A stretch of 64,000 nt of DNA from JACCXG01 sp963785755 (GTDB taxonomy: Bacteria; Acidobacteriota; Vicinamibacteria; Vicinamibacterales; 2-12-FULL-66-21): the NCBI GenBank assembly GCA_963785755.1, contig CAWAXG010000031.1, positions 124,001-188,000 on the forward strand, in the 5' to 3' direction. Below are positions 25,970 through 33,534 of this stretch, in pieces. Made by a program: the position numbers and the translations under genes. The notes beneath the pieces are model-generated. The model was given only the letters and a program-made list of their open reading frames with translations. It did not search any database and had not been told where the DNA came from. Position 1 is the first letter of the stretch, and the number at the start of each line of letters is the position of its first letter.

Positions 25970-26278
25970 ATGTCTAGATCACTGAAAAAGGGTCCCTTCG
26001 TCGACGTTCCCCTCCTCGAAAAAGTCGAGGTGATGAACCGGAGCAACGACAAGAAGGTCATCAAGACCTGGTCGCGCCGGTCGACCGTGGTGCCCGAGAT
26101 GGTGGGCCACACCATCGCCGTGCACAACGGGCGCAAGTTCATCCCGGTCTACATCACCGAGAACATGGTCGGCCACAAGCTCGGGGAGTTCGCGCCGACG
26201 CGGCTGTTCAAGGGTCACACGACGAAGAGTGACAAGGCGGCCGCGGTGGCGCCGGCCGCCCCGAAGGCGGGTGCGTAA
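25970..26278 (+). CDS. rpsS: 30S ribosomal protein S19
   Basis: The 102-residue protein begins MSRSLKKGPFVDVPLLEKVE. The conserved KTWSRRSTVVPEMVGHTIAV and HNGRKFIPVYITENMVGHKL segments follow. ATG 25970 is chosen over the upstream frame, which encodes non-conserved residues. The stop TAATG overlaps the rplV start. Confidence 0.97.
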   Translation: MSRSLKKGPFVDVPLLEKVEVMNRSNDKKVIKTWSRRSTVVPEMVGHTIAVHNGRKFIPVYITENMVGHKLGEFAPTRLFKGHTTKSDKAAAVAPAAPKAGA

Positions 26279-26835
26279 TGGCAGTGCAGGCACACGCGAC
26301 CGCAAAGTACATCCGCACCTCCGCGCAGAAGGCGGGGCTGGTGATGGATTTGATCCGCGGACGCGACGTCAACGCGGCGCTGGCGACGCTGCAGTTCGCG
26401 CGCAAGAGCGTCGCGAAGGACGTCGAGAAGGTGCTCCGGTCGGCGATTGCGAACGCGCAGCTGAAAGAAGGGTTCGGCGGCGACGTCGAGCGGCTGTTCG
26501 TGAACGCGTGCTACGCCAACCAGGGGCCGTCGCAGAAGCGGATTCGCCCTGCGCCGATGGGCCGCGCGTTCCGCGTGGTCAAGCGCACCGCGCATCTGAC
26601 CGTCCAGGTCGCCGAACGGCCGTCGGCCGCGATGGCGGCGGCCGAGGCGGAGGTGGTCGGACCGTCCGAGTCGGCCGGAAAGCCGGCGACGTCGGCGCCG
26701 AAGCGGCCGCGGGGCGCGAAGCCCAAGGCCAGGCCCGCCGCGCGCAAGACGGCGAGCGCCGGGAAGAAGAAGGCCGCCGGTGGCGCCCGGAAGAAGGCCG
26801 CCAGCGGGCAGGCGAAGAAGACCGCAAAGAGCTGA
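26278..26835 (+). CDS. rplV: 50S ribosomal protein L22 with long basic C-terminal tail
   Basis: The first 110 or so residues are normal L22 (YIRTSAQKAGLVMDLIRGRD, LRSAIANAQLKE, RAFRVVKRTAHLTVQV). They are followed by about 75 residues rich in Ala, Lys, Pro and Arg (KPRARPAARKTA-like, ending GQAKKTAKS). The 185-residue total compares with about 110 in E. coli. Such tails are likely disordered and surface-exposed. The start overlaps the rpsS stop. Confidence 0.95.
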   Translation: MAVQAHATAKYIRTSAQKAGLVMDLIRGRDVNAALATLQFARKSVAKDVEKVLRSAIANAQLKEGFGGDVERLFVNACYANQGPSQKRIRPAPMGRAFRVVKRTAHLTVQVAERPSAAMAAAEAEVVGPSESAGKPATSAPKRPRGAKPKARPAARKTASAGKKKAAGGARKKAASGQAKKTAKS

Positions 26836-26856
26836 TCGCGAACGCGACGGAGACTT

Positions 26857-27543
26857 ATGGGACAGAAAGTTCACCCGCACGGTTTCAGACTGGGCTTCAA
26901 CAAGACGTGGCGTTCGCGGTGGTTCGCCGACAAGGACTACTCGAAGCTGCTCCACGAGGACCTGAAGCTCCGCGACACGCTCAAGCAGCGCTTCGCGCAC
27001 GCCGGCGTCTCGAAGATCGAAATCGAGCGCGCGGCCAACAAGCTGAAGATCGACATCTACACCTCGCGGCCGGGCATCATCATCGGGCGCAAGGGCACCG
27101 AAGTGGACAAGCTGAAGACGGAAATCCAGAAGCGGACCAACCGCGAGGTCTTCATCAACATCCAGGAAATCCAGAAGCCGGAGCTCGACGCGCAGCTGAT
27201 CGGCGAATCGGTGGCGATGCAGCTCGAGAAGCGCGTCGCGTTCCGCCGCGCGATGCGCAAAGCGGTCGAATCGGCGCTGCGCTTCGGCGCGCGCGGCATC
27301 AAGGTGCGCGTCTCGGGCCGGCTGAACGGCGCGGAAATCGCGCGGTCGGAGTGGTACCTGCACGGCCAGCTGCCGCTGCAGACGCTTCGCGCCGACATCG
27401 ACTACGGCTTCGCGGAAGCGTTCACCACCTACGGCGCGATCGGCGTCAAGGTGTGGCTCTACAAGGGCGAACGGCTGGCGCCGCGCATCGGCCGCGAAGA
27501 GGATTACCGTGGACCCGCGGCGTCCGCCGGGGGCCGCGGCTGA
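26857..27543 (+). CDS. rpsC: 30S ribosomal protein S3
   Basis: The 228-residue protein begins MGQKVHPHGFRLGFNKTWRS. The KH domain has GIIIGRKGTEVDKLK. The C-terminal domain has RRAMRKAVESALRFGARGIK and SGRLNGAEIARSEWY. It sits at the mRNA entry channel with helicase activity (family knowledge). Confidence 0.97.
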   Translation: MGQKVHPHGFRLGFNKTWRSRWFADKDYSKLLHEDLKLRDTLKQRFAHAGVSKIEIERAANKLKIDIYTSRPGIIIGRKGTEVDKLKTEIQKRTNREVFINIQEIQKPELDAQLIGESVAMQLEKRVAFRRAMRKAVESALRFGARGIKVRVSGRLNGAEIARSEWYLHGQLPLQTLRADIDYGFAEAFTTYGAIGVKVWLYKGERLAPRIGREEDYRGPAASAGGRG

Positions 27544-27544
27544 A

Positions 27545-27605
27545 GTTTCCAGTCCCCATGCCAGTTTCCAGAACTGGCTACTGAGAACTGGCTACTGGTT
27601 ACTGA
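27545..27605. repeat. Word-repeat element, family B, copy 3 (short)
   Basis: The left arm is AGTTTCCAGTCCCCATGCCA. The right arm is ACTGGCTACTGAGAACTGGC followed by TACTGGTTACTGAC. Here a real AAGGA follows the arm, ahead of rplP. Confidence 0.85.
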
Positions 27606-27619
27606 CAAGGAACGTCGTT

Positions 27620-28045
27620 ATGTTGATGCCGAAGAAGGTCAAGTACCGGAAGCAGCAGCGCGGTCGCATGCGCGGCAAGGCCTGGCGCGGGTCCGATGTG
27701 TCGTTCGGCGACTACGGGCTCAAGGCGCTCGAGCCGTGCTGGCTGACCGATCGACAGATCGAGGCTGCGCGCGTCGCCATGACCCGGTTCATCAAGCGCG
27801 GCGGCAAGATCTGGATTCGCGTGTTTCCGGACAAGCCGATCACGAAGAAGCCGCAGGAAACCCGAATGGGCAAGGGCAAGGGCGCGCCCGAGCAGTGGGT
27901 GTGCGTCGTCCGGCCGGGGCGGATCCTGTTCGAGATGGAAGGGGTCAACGAGACCGACGCGCGCCAGGCGATGCGCCTGGCTGCGGCCAAGCTTCCGATC
28001 AAGACGAAGTTCGCGACGCGGTTCGCCGAAGAGAGGGTGTCATGA
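27620..28045 (+). CDS. rplP: 50S ribosomal protein L16
   Basis: The 141-residue protein begins MLMPKKVKYRKQQRGRMRGK. The segments ARVAMTRFIKRGGKIWIRVF and PITKKPQETRMGKGKGAPEQ are conserved near the A-site tRNA elbow. The second ATG at 27626 could be the true start. The stop overlaps the rpmC ATG (ATGA). Confidence 0.96.
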   Translation: MLMPKKVKYRKQQRGRMRGKAWRGSDVSFGDYGLKALEPCWLTDRQIEAARVAMTRFIKRGGKIWIRVFPDKPITKKPQETRMGKGKGAPEQWVCVVRPGRILFEMEGVNETDARQAMRLAAAKLPIKTKFATRFAEERVS

Positions 28046-28245
28046 AGGTGGAGGAATTCCGCGACCTCCAGGTCGACGAGTTGCGGCTGAAGGAACGCGA
28101 GCTGGACGATCAGCTGTTCCGGCTGCGCATTCAGAAGTCCATGGGGCAGATCGACGCCGCGCACAAGGTCAAGTCGGTGCGCCGCGATCTGGCGCGGCTG
28201 AAGACGGTGTTGCGGGAAAAAGAGACGGCGCCCGTGGCCCGCTAG
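28042..28245 (+). CDS. rpmC: 50S ribosomal protein L29
   Basis: The 67-residue two-helix protein is MKVEEFRDLQVDELRLKERE onward, with the conserved ELDDQLFRLRIQKSMGQI and VRRDLARLKTVLREKE helices. It overlaps rplP by 4 bases. Confidence 0.95.
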   Translation: MKVEEFRDLQVDELRLKERELDDQLFRLRIQKSMGQIDAAHKVKSVRRDLARLKTVLREKETAPVAR

Positions 28246-28256
28246 GCCGAGATACG

Positions 28257-28352
28257 CAGCGCGCCGCAGGCGCGCCCGCCGGAGCGGAGGCGGGGCTGTG
28301 GGCCCCCGCGAGCGACGGCGATGGGGGGCCGGCGGGGCGAAGCCCCCCGGTG
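28257..28352. repeat. Element family G, copy 1
   Basis: The element is a GC-rich block of about 100 bp: GCGCGCCGCAGGCGCGCCCG, then CCCCCGCGAGCGACGGCGAT, then GGCGGGGCGAAGCCCCCCGG. It contains several nested hairpins (GCGCGCC-type and GGGGCGAAGCCCC). A near-identical copy lies 300 bases on, on the other side of rpsQ. Confidence 0.85.
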
Positions 28353-28365
28353 AAATAGGAGAACT

Positions 28366-28620
28366 ATGGCAGCGAAAGCGGAAATCACGGGCGTCGTCGT
28401 CAGCGACAAGATGCAGAAGACGGTCAAGGTCGCGGTCGAACGGCAGATACGCCACGAGTTGTACGGCAAGACGCGGCGCCGGACGTCGACGTTCCTGGCG
28501 CACGACGAAGGCAGCGCCGCGAAGGTCGGCGATCGCGTGGCGATCGTCGAGGCCCGGCCGATGAGCCGGCGCAAGCGCTGGGTCGTCACCCGCGTCGTCG
28601 AGAAGGCAAAGCAAATCTAA
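28366..28620 (+). CDS. rpsQ: 30S ribosomal protein S17
   Basis: The 84-residue OB-fold protein has EITGVVVSDKMQKTVKVAVE and RHELYGKTRRRTSTFLAHDE, and ends in an RP(M)SRRKRWVVTRVVEKA-like strand. GGAG before ATG 28366 is a usable ribosome-binding site. It is sandwiched between two copies of element G. Confidence 0.95.
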   Translation: MAAKAEITGVVVSDKMQKTVKVAVERQIRHELYGKTRRRTSTFLAHDEGSAAKVGDRVAIVEARPMSRRKRWVVTRVVEKAKQI

Positions 28621-28623
28621 GGA

Positions 28624-28752
28624 AACGGGGCGTAGCGCCCCGGGTGACATGAAGAGCGCGCCGCAGGCGCGCCCGCCGGAGCGGAGCGGGGCAATGGGGC
28701 CCCCGCGAGCGAGGGCGATAGGGGGACCGGCGGGGCGAAGCCCCCCGGTAAA
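28624..28752. repeat. REP hairpin plus element family G, copy 2
   Basis: GGGGCGTAGCGCCCC forms a hairpin at 28627-28641. From 28653 the sequence repeats family G (GCGCGCCGCAGGCGCGCCCG ... GGGGCGAAGCCCCCCGG) with a few base differences and 2-3 indels from copy 1. It ends 5 bases before rplN. Confidence 0.85.
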
Positions 28753-28756
28753 AAAA

Positions 28757-29125
28757 ATGATTCAGATGCGATCCATCTTGGACGTCGCCGACAACTCGGG
28801 TGCGCGGAAGATCGCGGTGATCAACCCCATTGGCGGCTCCACCGGCCGCTACGCGCGGCTGGGCGACATCATCACGGCGTCGGTGAAGGAAGCGACGCCG
28901 GACGGCAACGTGAAGAAGGGGCAGGTCGTCAAGGCGGTCATCGTCCGCACCCGCAAGGAACAGCGGCGCAAGGACGGCAGCTACATCCGCTTCGATCGCA
29001 ACGCCGCGGTGCTCGTGAACGATCAGAATGAGCCGGTCGGCACGCGCGTGTTCGGCCCGGTCGCGCGCGAGCTGCGCGAGCGCCGGTTCATGAAGATTAT
29101 TTCGCTGGCGCCGGAGGTTCTGTAA
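28757..29125 (+). CDS. rplN: 50S ribosomal protein L14
   Basis: The 122-residue protein begins MIQMRSILDVADNSGARKIA. The segments GDIITASVKEATPDGNVKKG and RFDRNAAVLVNDQNEPVGTR are canonical. ATG 28757 follows an A-tract (AAAAAAATG) without a Shine-Dalgarno. Confidence 0.96.
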   Translation: MIQMRSILDVADNSGARKIAVINPIGGSTGRYARLGDIITASVKEATPDGNVKKGQVVKAVIVRTRKEQRRKDGSYIRFDRNAAVLVNDQNEPVGTRVFGPVARELRERRFMKIISLAPEVL

Positions 29126-29137
29126 CGGCCGACGGCT

Positions 29138-29228
29138 CGATCACGATGGGCACGAAGCACACAAAGACCACAAAGAGAAATGCAGTCTTGGTGAGCTTCG
29201 TGGGCTTAGTGATCTTTGTGTCAGAGAT
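29138..29228. repeat. Word-repeat element, family H (CACAAAG words)
   Basis: The left arm is GCACGAAGCACACAAAGACC followed by ACAAAGAG. The right arm (GGTGAGCTTCGTGGGCTTAG followed by TGATCTTTGTGTC) is its imperfect reverse complement. It occupies the rplN-rplX gap. This family is seen once in the window. Confidence 0.75.
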
Positions 29229-29246
29229 CGTGAGTGCGTGGACATC

Positions 29247-29579
29247 ATGTCGAGACTAGCTACTCCAATCAGAAAGAACGACGACGTGCTGGTCGTCACC
29301 GGAAAGGATCGCGGCAAGCGGGGACGCGTGCTGAAGGTCCTGCCGGAGAAGAACCGCGTCATCGTCGAAGGCGTGAATTTCATCAAGCGGCACACCAAGC
29401 CGAACCCGCAGCGCAACATCAAGGGCGGGCTGGTGGAGCGCGAGGCGGCGCTGCACGCGTCGAACGTGCAGCTGGTCTGCCCGGAGTGCGGCAAGCCGAC
29501 GCGCCTCGGCCGCAAGATCCTCGGCGACGGCCGCAAGGTCCGGGTCTGCCGGAAGTGCGAGGGAGTGGTAGACAAATGA
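29247..29579 (+). CDS. rplX: 50S ribosomal protein L24
   Basis: The protein has 110 residues from ATG 29247 (GTG 29238 is an alternative). The KOW motif is DDVLVVTGKDRGKRGRVLKV, followed by VEGVNFIKRHTKPNPQRNIK. The C-terminal half keeps a zinc-ribbon pattern CPECG...CRKC, which some bacterial L24 proteins retain. The stop overlaps the rplE start. Confidence 0.95.
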   Translation: MSRLATPIRKNDDVLVVTGKDRGKRGRVLKVLPEKNRVIVEGVNFIKRHTKPNPQRNIKGGLVEREAALHASNVQLVCPECGKPTRLGRKILGDGRKVRVCRKCEGVVDK

Positions 29580-30118
29580 GCCGCCTGAGGGAACGGTACG
29601 AGAAGGACGTCGCGCCGACGCTCAAGAAGGAGTTCGGCTACAGCAACGTGATGGCGATCCCGAAGCTGTCGAAGATCGTCGTCAACATGGGGCTCGGTGA
29701 AGCGACGCAGAACGCGAAGATCGTCGACACCGGCGCCGACGAGCTCGGCCGGATCACCGGGCAGAAGCCGGTGATCACGCGCGCCAAGAAGTCGATCGCG
29801 CAGTTCAAGGTGCGCAAGGGCATGCCGATCGGGACGATGGTCACGCTGCGCGGCGAGCGCATGTGGGACTTCCTCGATCGCCTGATTGCCGTCGCGCTGC
29901 CGCGCGTCCGCGACTTCCGCGGCGTCTCGCCGCGCGGGTTCGACGGCCGCGGCAATTACACGCTCGGTCTGAAGGACCAGCTGCTGTTCCCGGAGATCGA
30001 CTACATGAAGGTCGACAAGGCCCGGGGCATGAACATCTCGGTCGTGACGACGGCCAAGACGGACGAAGAGTCGCGGAAGCTGCTGCAACTGCTGGGTGTT
30101 CCGTTCAGAGCGTTGTAA
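29576..30118 (+). CDS. rplE: 50S ribosomal protein L5
   Basis: The 180-residue protein begins MSRLRERYEKDVAPTLKKEF. The blocks NVMAIPKLSKIVVNMGLGEA, TRAKKSIAQFKVRKGMPIG and FRGVSPRGFDGRGNYTLGLK match L5, the 5S-rRNA and P-site tRNA contact protein. It overlaps rplX by 4 bases. Confidence 0.97.
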   Translation: MSRLRERYEKDVAPTLKKEFGYSNVMAIPKLSKIVVNMGLGEATQNAKIVDTGADELGRITGQKPVITRAKKSIAQFKVRKGMPIGTMVTLRGERMWDFLDRLIAVALPRVRDFRGVSPRGFDGRGNYTLGLKDQLLFPEIDYMKVDKARGMNISVVTTAKTDEESRKLLQLLGVPFRAL

Positions 30119-30131
30119 TAGAGAGAAGAGA

Positions 30132-30317
30132 ATGGCAACTACCGCCAAGATCGCGAAAGAAAAGAAGACGCCGAAGTTCAAGATCCGTCTCCGCAACCGC
30201 TGCCAGCGATGCGGCCGGCCGCGAGCCTTCCTGCGCAAGTTCGCGCTGTGCCGGCTCTGCTTCCGGAAGCTCGCGCTCGAAGGAGACATCGCCGGAGTGA
30301 CGAAGAGTTCTTGGTAA
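30132..30317 (+). CDS. rpsN: 30S ribosomal protein S14, zinc-binding type
   Basis: The 61-residue short (C+) form has Cys24-x2-Cys27 and Cys40-x2-Cys43 coordinating zinc (RCQRCGRP and ALCRLCFRKL). It ends with the conserved GDIAGVTKSSW. The start ATG 30132 follows GAGAAGAGA. Confidence 0.96.
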   Translation: MATTAKIAKEKKTPKFKIRLRNRCQRCGRPRAFLRKFALCRLCFRKLALEGDIAGVTKSSW

Positions 30318-30319
30318 CG

Positions 30320-30552
30320 TGCGACGTGCAACGCGCTGGGTGCTCACGTGCTTTTCGTGCTACGCGCTACGTGCTACGGGCTAACGTCGATGGAAGGGGG
30401 CAGCACGTGGCACTCGGGCACGCAGCACATTGCACACGGCACGTTGTGCGTAGCACATGGCACGTAGCACGCAGCACGAAAGCACGTGCGCACGTGAACA
30501 CGTAGCACGTAAGGCACATGAGCATGCAGCGCGTTGCACGTTGCACGTAAGT
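30320..30552. repeat. Word-repeat element, family E (CACGTAG words), copy 1
   Basis: This is the largest element in the ribosomal cluster, about 230 bases. The left arm has GTGCTACGCGCTACGTGCTA-type words. The right arm has GCACGTAGCACGCAGCACGA and AACACGTAGCACGTAAGGCA-type words in a mostly 7-base period. It separates rpsN from rpsH. Copy 2 is in the pilT-pilC gap. Confidence 0.87.
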
Positions 30553-30578
30553 CAGGTCGTTTTTCAGGTTAAACAGAT

Positions 30579-30980
30579 ATGACCGATCCAATCGCAGACA
30601 TGTTGTCCCGCATCCGGAATGCGACGATCGCCCGCCACACTCGTGTCGAGATGCCGTCTTCGCGTCTCAAGGTGGAGGTCGCGCGGATTCTCGAGAGCGA
30701 GGGGTACATCCAGGGATTCAAGGTGCTCGAGCCGCAGGGCGAGACGCCGCAGGCGAGCCTTCGCCTGTTCCTGAAATACGGCCCGCGCGGCGAGCGCCTC
30801 ATCACCGGCATCGAACGCGTCAGCCGTCCAGGACGTCGCGTCTACTTCGGATGTGACGAGGTGCCGGATGTCCTCGCGGGCCTTGGCATCAGCATCCTGA
30901 CGACGTCGCGCGGCGTCATGACCGGACGCGACGCCGCCAAGGCGCGCGTCGGCGGCGAAGTGCTCTGTAACGTGTGGTAG
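30579..30980 (+). CDS. rpsH: 30S ribosomal protein S8
   Basis: The 133-residue protein begins MTDPIADMLSRIRNATIARH. The C-terminal rRNA-binding motif is intact: GLGISILTTSRGVMTGRDAA and GGEVLCNVW. S8 represses the spc operon in enterobacteria (family knowledge). Confidence 0.97.
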   Translation: MTDPIADMLSRIRNATIARHTRVEMPSSRLKVEVARILESEGYIQGFKVLEPQGETPQASLRLFLKYGPRGERLITGIERVSRPGRRVYFGCDEVPDVLAGLGISILTTSRGVMTGRDAAKARVGGEVLCNVW

Positions 30981-30987
30981 TCGCCGT

Positions 30988-31092
30988 GGCCAGTCGCCAG
31001 TTTCCAGTTTCCAGTTGGCAGACAACGGAGCTGGTGAACGCGGGTGGACTGGTTCTGGCAACTGGTAACTGGTAACTGGTAACTGAGAACTG
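30988..31092. repeat. Word-repeat element, family B, copy 4
   Basis: The left arm has heptads CAGTCGC, CAGTTTC, CAGTTTC, CAGTTGG. The right arm has CTGGCAA, CTGGTAA, CTGGTAA, CTGGTAA, CTGAGAA, CTGAG, an uninterrupted 7-base period. It ends 4 bases before the rplF ATG. Confidence 0.93.
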
Positions 31093-31096
31093 AGTC

Positions 31097-31636
31097 ATGT
31101 CACGTATCGGCAAGAAACCAATTGCTATTCCCAAAGGCGTCAAGATCGACGTCAAGCCGGGGACGGTCGAGATCCAGGGACCGAAGGGCAAGCTGCAGCA
31201 GCCGCTGCCGCCGGGCATCGGATTCAAGGTCGACGGCGATCAGCTGCTCGCCACGACGCTGCGTGAGGATCCGCTGCTCGGGAAGTTCCACGGGCTGGCG
31301 CGCAGCCTGGTCGCGAACGCGGTGCAGGGCGTGACCGAAGGGTTCAAGAAGGAGCTCGACATCGTCGGCGTCGGCTATCGCGCGGAGCTCAAGGGCAAGC
31401 AGGTGCATTTCGCCCTCGGCTATTCGCATCCGATCGTGTTCGACCTGCCCAACGGCATCGATGTCGCGATCGACAAGCAGACCCACATCACGGTGACCGG
31501 GATCGACCGGCAGCTCGTCGGCCAGGTGGCCGCGAATATCCGCCGCATGCGGAAGCCCGACCCGTACAAGCAGAAGGGCGTCCGTTATACCGGCGAAGTG
31601 TTGAAGAAGAAGGCCGGCAAGACCGGGGCGAAATAG
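31097..31636 (+). CDS. rplF: 50S ribosomal protein L6
   Basis: The 179-residue protein begins MSRIGKKPIAIPKGVKIDVK. It has two RRM-like domains and the conserved C-terminal VAANIRRMRKPDPYKQKGVR followed by YTGEVLKKKAGKTGAK. There is no Shine-Dalgarno before ATG 31097; only the family-B arm precedes it. Confidence 0.97.
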   Translation: MSRIGKKPIAIPKGVKIDVKPGTVEIQGPKGKLQQPLPPGIGFKVDGDQLLATTLREDPLLGKFHGLARSLVANAVQGVTEGFKKELDIVGVGYRAELKGKQVHFALGYSHPIVFDLPNGIDVAIDKQTHITVTGIDRQLVGQVAANIRRMRKPDPYKQKGVRYTGEVLKKKAGKTGAK

Positions 31637-31707
31637 TGTTCAGTTCCAGTTGCCAGTTGCCAGTTCATCTGGCTGCTGGCTACTGGCAACTGGTAACTGG
31701 TAACTGA
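31637..31707. repeat. Word-repeat element, family B, copy 5 (short)
   Basis: The left arm is CAGTTCCAGTTGCCAGTTGC. The right arm is ACTGGCAACTGGTAACTGGT followed by AACTGAC. It ends 2 bases before the rplR ATG. Confidence 0.9.
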
Positions 31708-31709
31708 CG

Positions 31710-32084
31710 ATGAAGATAAAAACAACAAAAGATCGCCGCGTCCGCATTGGCCTGCGGCAGCGCAAGCGGATCGCCGGGACGGCGGAGCGGCCGCGGCTGC
31801 GGATCTTCCGCAGCGTCTCGCACATCTACGCGCAGGTCATCGACGATTTCAACGGCACGACGGTCGCCGCGGCCGCGAGCACCGAGCCGGCGTTGAAGGG
31901 GCAGCTCGGCGGTCCGGCGCGCCCGGGCAACAAGGCGGGAGCGCAGCTGCTCGGCAAGACGATCGCGGAGCGGCTCCTCGCGAAGGGCATCAAGCACGTG
32001 GTCTTCGACCGTGGCGGATTCCTCTACCACGGCCGCGTCAAGGCGGTCGCCGACGCGGCGCGCGAAGCAGGTCTGGAGTTCTAG
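31710..32084 (+). CDS. rplR: 50S ribosomal protein L18
   Basis: The 124-residue 5S-rRNA-binding protein begins MKIKTTKDRRVRIGLRQRKR. The IFRSVSHIYAQVIDDFNGTT strand and the KHVVFDRGGFLYHGRVKAVA segment are diagnostic. The start directly abuts the family-B arm. Confidence 0.96.
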   Translation: MKIKTTKDRRVRIGLRQRKRIAGTAERPRLRIFRSVSHIYAQVIDDFNGTTVAAAASTEPALKGQLGGPARPGNKAGAQLLGKTIAERLLAKGIKHVVFDRGGFLYHGRVKAVADAAREAGLEF

Positions 32085-32086
32085 GT

Positions 32087-32177
32087 GAAAGTTCCCGGTT
32101 TCCAGGTCCCAGTTTCCAGGTCTGCTGGGAGCTGGCTCTGGCGACGGGCACTGGTAACTGGCAACTGGTAACTGACA
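32087..32177. repeat. Word-repeat element, family B, copy 6
   Basis: The left arm is AAGTTCCCGGTTTCCAGGTC plus CCAGTTTCCAGG. The right arm is CTGGTAACTGGCAACTGGTA followed by ACTGACAA. It ends at the rpsE ATG. Confidence 0.9.
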
Positions 32178-32178
32178 A

Positions 32179-32697
32179 ATGATTGAAACACGCGAAAAAA
32201 TCGACGCCTCGCAGCTCGACCTGAAGGATACGGTCGTGAACATCAGCCGCGTGACCAAGGTCGTCAAGGGCGGCAAGAATCTCAGCTTCAGCGCCCTGGT
32301 CGTCGTCGGCGACAGCCACGGCGTGGTGGGCTTCGGCGTCGGCAAGGCGAAGGAAGTGCCCTCGGCGATCAAGAAGGGCATCGAGGCGGCGAAGAAATCG
32401 CTGATCCGCGTGCCGCTGCAGGGGACGACGGTGCCGCATCCGGTGGTCGGGCGCTTCGGCGCCGGCCAGGTCCTGCTGAAGCCCGCGCCGGACGGCACGG
32501 GCATCATCGCCGGTGGCGCGGTGCGCGCGGTCGTGGAGGCGGCGGGGATTCAGAACGTGCTGACGAAGTCGATCGGCTCGGCAAATCCGCACAACGTGGT
32601 GCGGGCGACGTTCACCGGGCTGCAGATGCTGAAGGACCCGGCCGCGATCCGCAGGTTGCGGGGTAAAGAGGAAGAGCCCGCAACAGCGTCGGCGTAG
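32179..32697 (+). CDS. rpsE: 30S ribosomal protein S5
   Basis: The 172-residue protein has the double-stranded-RNA-binding-like N-domain VVNISRVTKVVKGGKNLSFS, the loop GFGVGKAKEVPSAIKKG, and the C-domain GIQNVLTKSIGSANPHNVV, all conserved. It lacks a Shine-Dalgarno. Confidence 0.97.
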   Translation: MIETREKIDASQLDLKDTVVNISRVTKVVKGGKNLSFSALVVVGDSHGVVGFGVGKAKEVPSAIKKGIEAAKKSLIRVPLQGTTVPHPVVGRFGAGQVLLKPAPDGTGIIAGGAVRAVVEAAGIQNVLTKSIGSANPHNVVRATFTGLQMLKDPAAIRRLRGKEEEPATASA

Positions 32698-32706
32698 ACC
32701 GGCGCG

Positions 32707-32826
32707 GGAGTTTTCTTCCGCCTGAAGGCGGAAGCCACGGAGTGCATATAGAACAGAACTCCGGGGTCATAGGAAGTTACTTATATAAGCGTTTGTGGCT
32801 TCCGCCTTTAGGCGGAAGAGTCCGGG
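32707..32826. repeat. REP-like dyad with CTTCCGCC hairpins, rpsE-rpmD gap
   Basis: Hairpin 1 is TCTTCCGCCTGAAGGCGGAA, near 32713-32733. Hairpin 2, GGCTTCCGCCTTTAGGCGGA, near 32800-32819, is in inverted context. Between them lies an AT-rich stretch (CATAGGAAGTTACTTATATA) unlike the surrounding base composition. Confidence 0.75.
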
Positions 32827-32841
32827 CGGAAGAGATAGATC

Positions 32842-33048
32842 ATGGCAAAGAGAGCAGCGAAATCAGGCGGCGAGGCGCCCCGCGTCAAGATCACGCTCGT
32901 CAAGAGCACGATCGGGTTCAACAAGAACCAGGCGAAGGTCGTCGAGGGCATGGGCCTGCGCCGGATCGGCCATAGCGTCGAGCTCGCCGATACACCGGCG
33001 ACGCGCGGAATGATTCTGAAGGTCCGTCATCTGGTAACGGTGGAATAG
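32842..33048 (+). CDS. rpmD: 50S ribosomal protein L30
   Basis: The 68-residue protein has an N-terminal basic extension (MAKRAAKSGGEAPR) ahead of the usual VKITLVKSTIGFNKNQAKVV core and MGLRRIGHSVELADTPATRG. The stop is followed 2 bases later by rplO. Confidence 0.94.
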   Translation: MAKRAAKSGGEAPRVKITLVKSTIGFNKNQAKVVEGMGLRRIGHSVELADTPATRGMILKVRHLVTVE

Positions 33049-33050
33049 CG

Positions 33051-33494
33051 ATGTCACTGAGCAATCTGCGGCCGCCGAAGGGCGCCAAGCACTCGAAGAA
33101 GCGGATCGGCCGGGGTCAGGGCTCCGGCCATGGCAAGACGGCGTCGCGCGGCCACAAGGGCGCGAAGTCGCGTTCGGGATTCAAGCACAAGCGCGGGTTC
33201 GAGGGTGGCCAGATGCCGCTCCATCGGCGCGTGCCGAAGCGCGGGTTTCACAACCCGTTCCGCGAGGAGTACGAGGTCGTCAACCTCGACACCCTCAGCG
33301 AGCGGTTCCCCGCCGGCGTCGAAGTGACTCCCGAGCTGCTGCGTCAGCGGGGTCTGGTGCAGAGCGATGTGCGGGTGAAGATCCTCGCACGAGGTGAGAT
33401 CGCCAAGGCGCTGACCGTGCGCGCGCATAAGTTCAGCGGCAAGGCCGCCGAGAAGATTGCCGCCGCCGGCGGCACGGCAGAGGTGCTGGGCTAG
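33051..33494 (+). CDS. rplO: 50S ribosomal protein L15
   Basis: The 147-residue protein begins MSLSNLRPPKGAKHSKKRIG. The RGQGSGHGKTASRGHKGAKS segment, the GFEGGQMPLHRRVPKRGFHN loop and the C-terminal KAAEKIAAAGGTAEVLG are canonical. Confidence 0.96.
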   Translation: MSLSNLRPPKGAKHSKKRIGRGQGSGHGKTASRGHKGAKSRSGFKHKRGFEGGQMPLHRRVPKRGFHNPFREEYEVVNLDTLSERFPAGVEVTPELLRQRGLVQSDVRVKILARGEIAKALTVRAHKFSGKAAEKIAAAGGTAEVLG

Positions 33495-33496
33495 GA

Positions 33497-33528
33497 CCCG
33501 TAGCGCGGAACCTCGGTTCCGCGAGGGA
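33497..33528. repeat. Single REP-type hairpin (family A), rplO-secY gap
   Basis: CCCGTAGCGCGGAACCTCGG is followed by TTCCGCGAGG; the stem is CGCGGAACC/GGTTCCGCG. The downstream GAGGGAACC may supply part of the secY ribosome-binding site. Confidence 0.75.
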
Positions 33529-33534
33529 ACCTTT

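Noticed and set aside
32742..32975. 77-codon ORF starting in the rpsE-rpmD gap
   Set aside because: It is read through a REP dyad and out of frame into rpmD; not coding.
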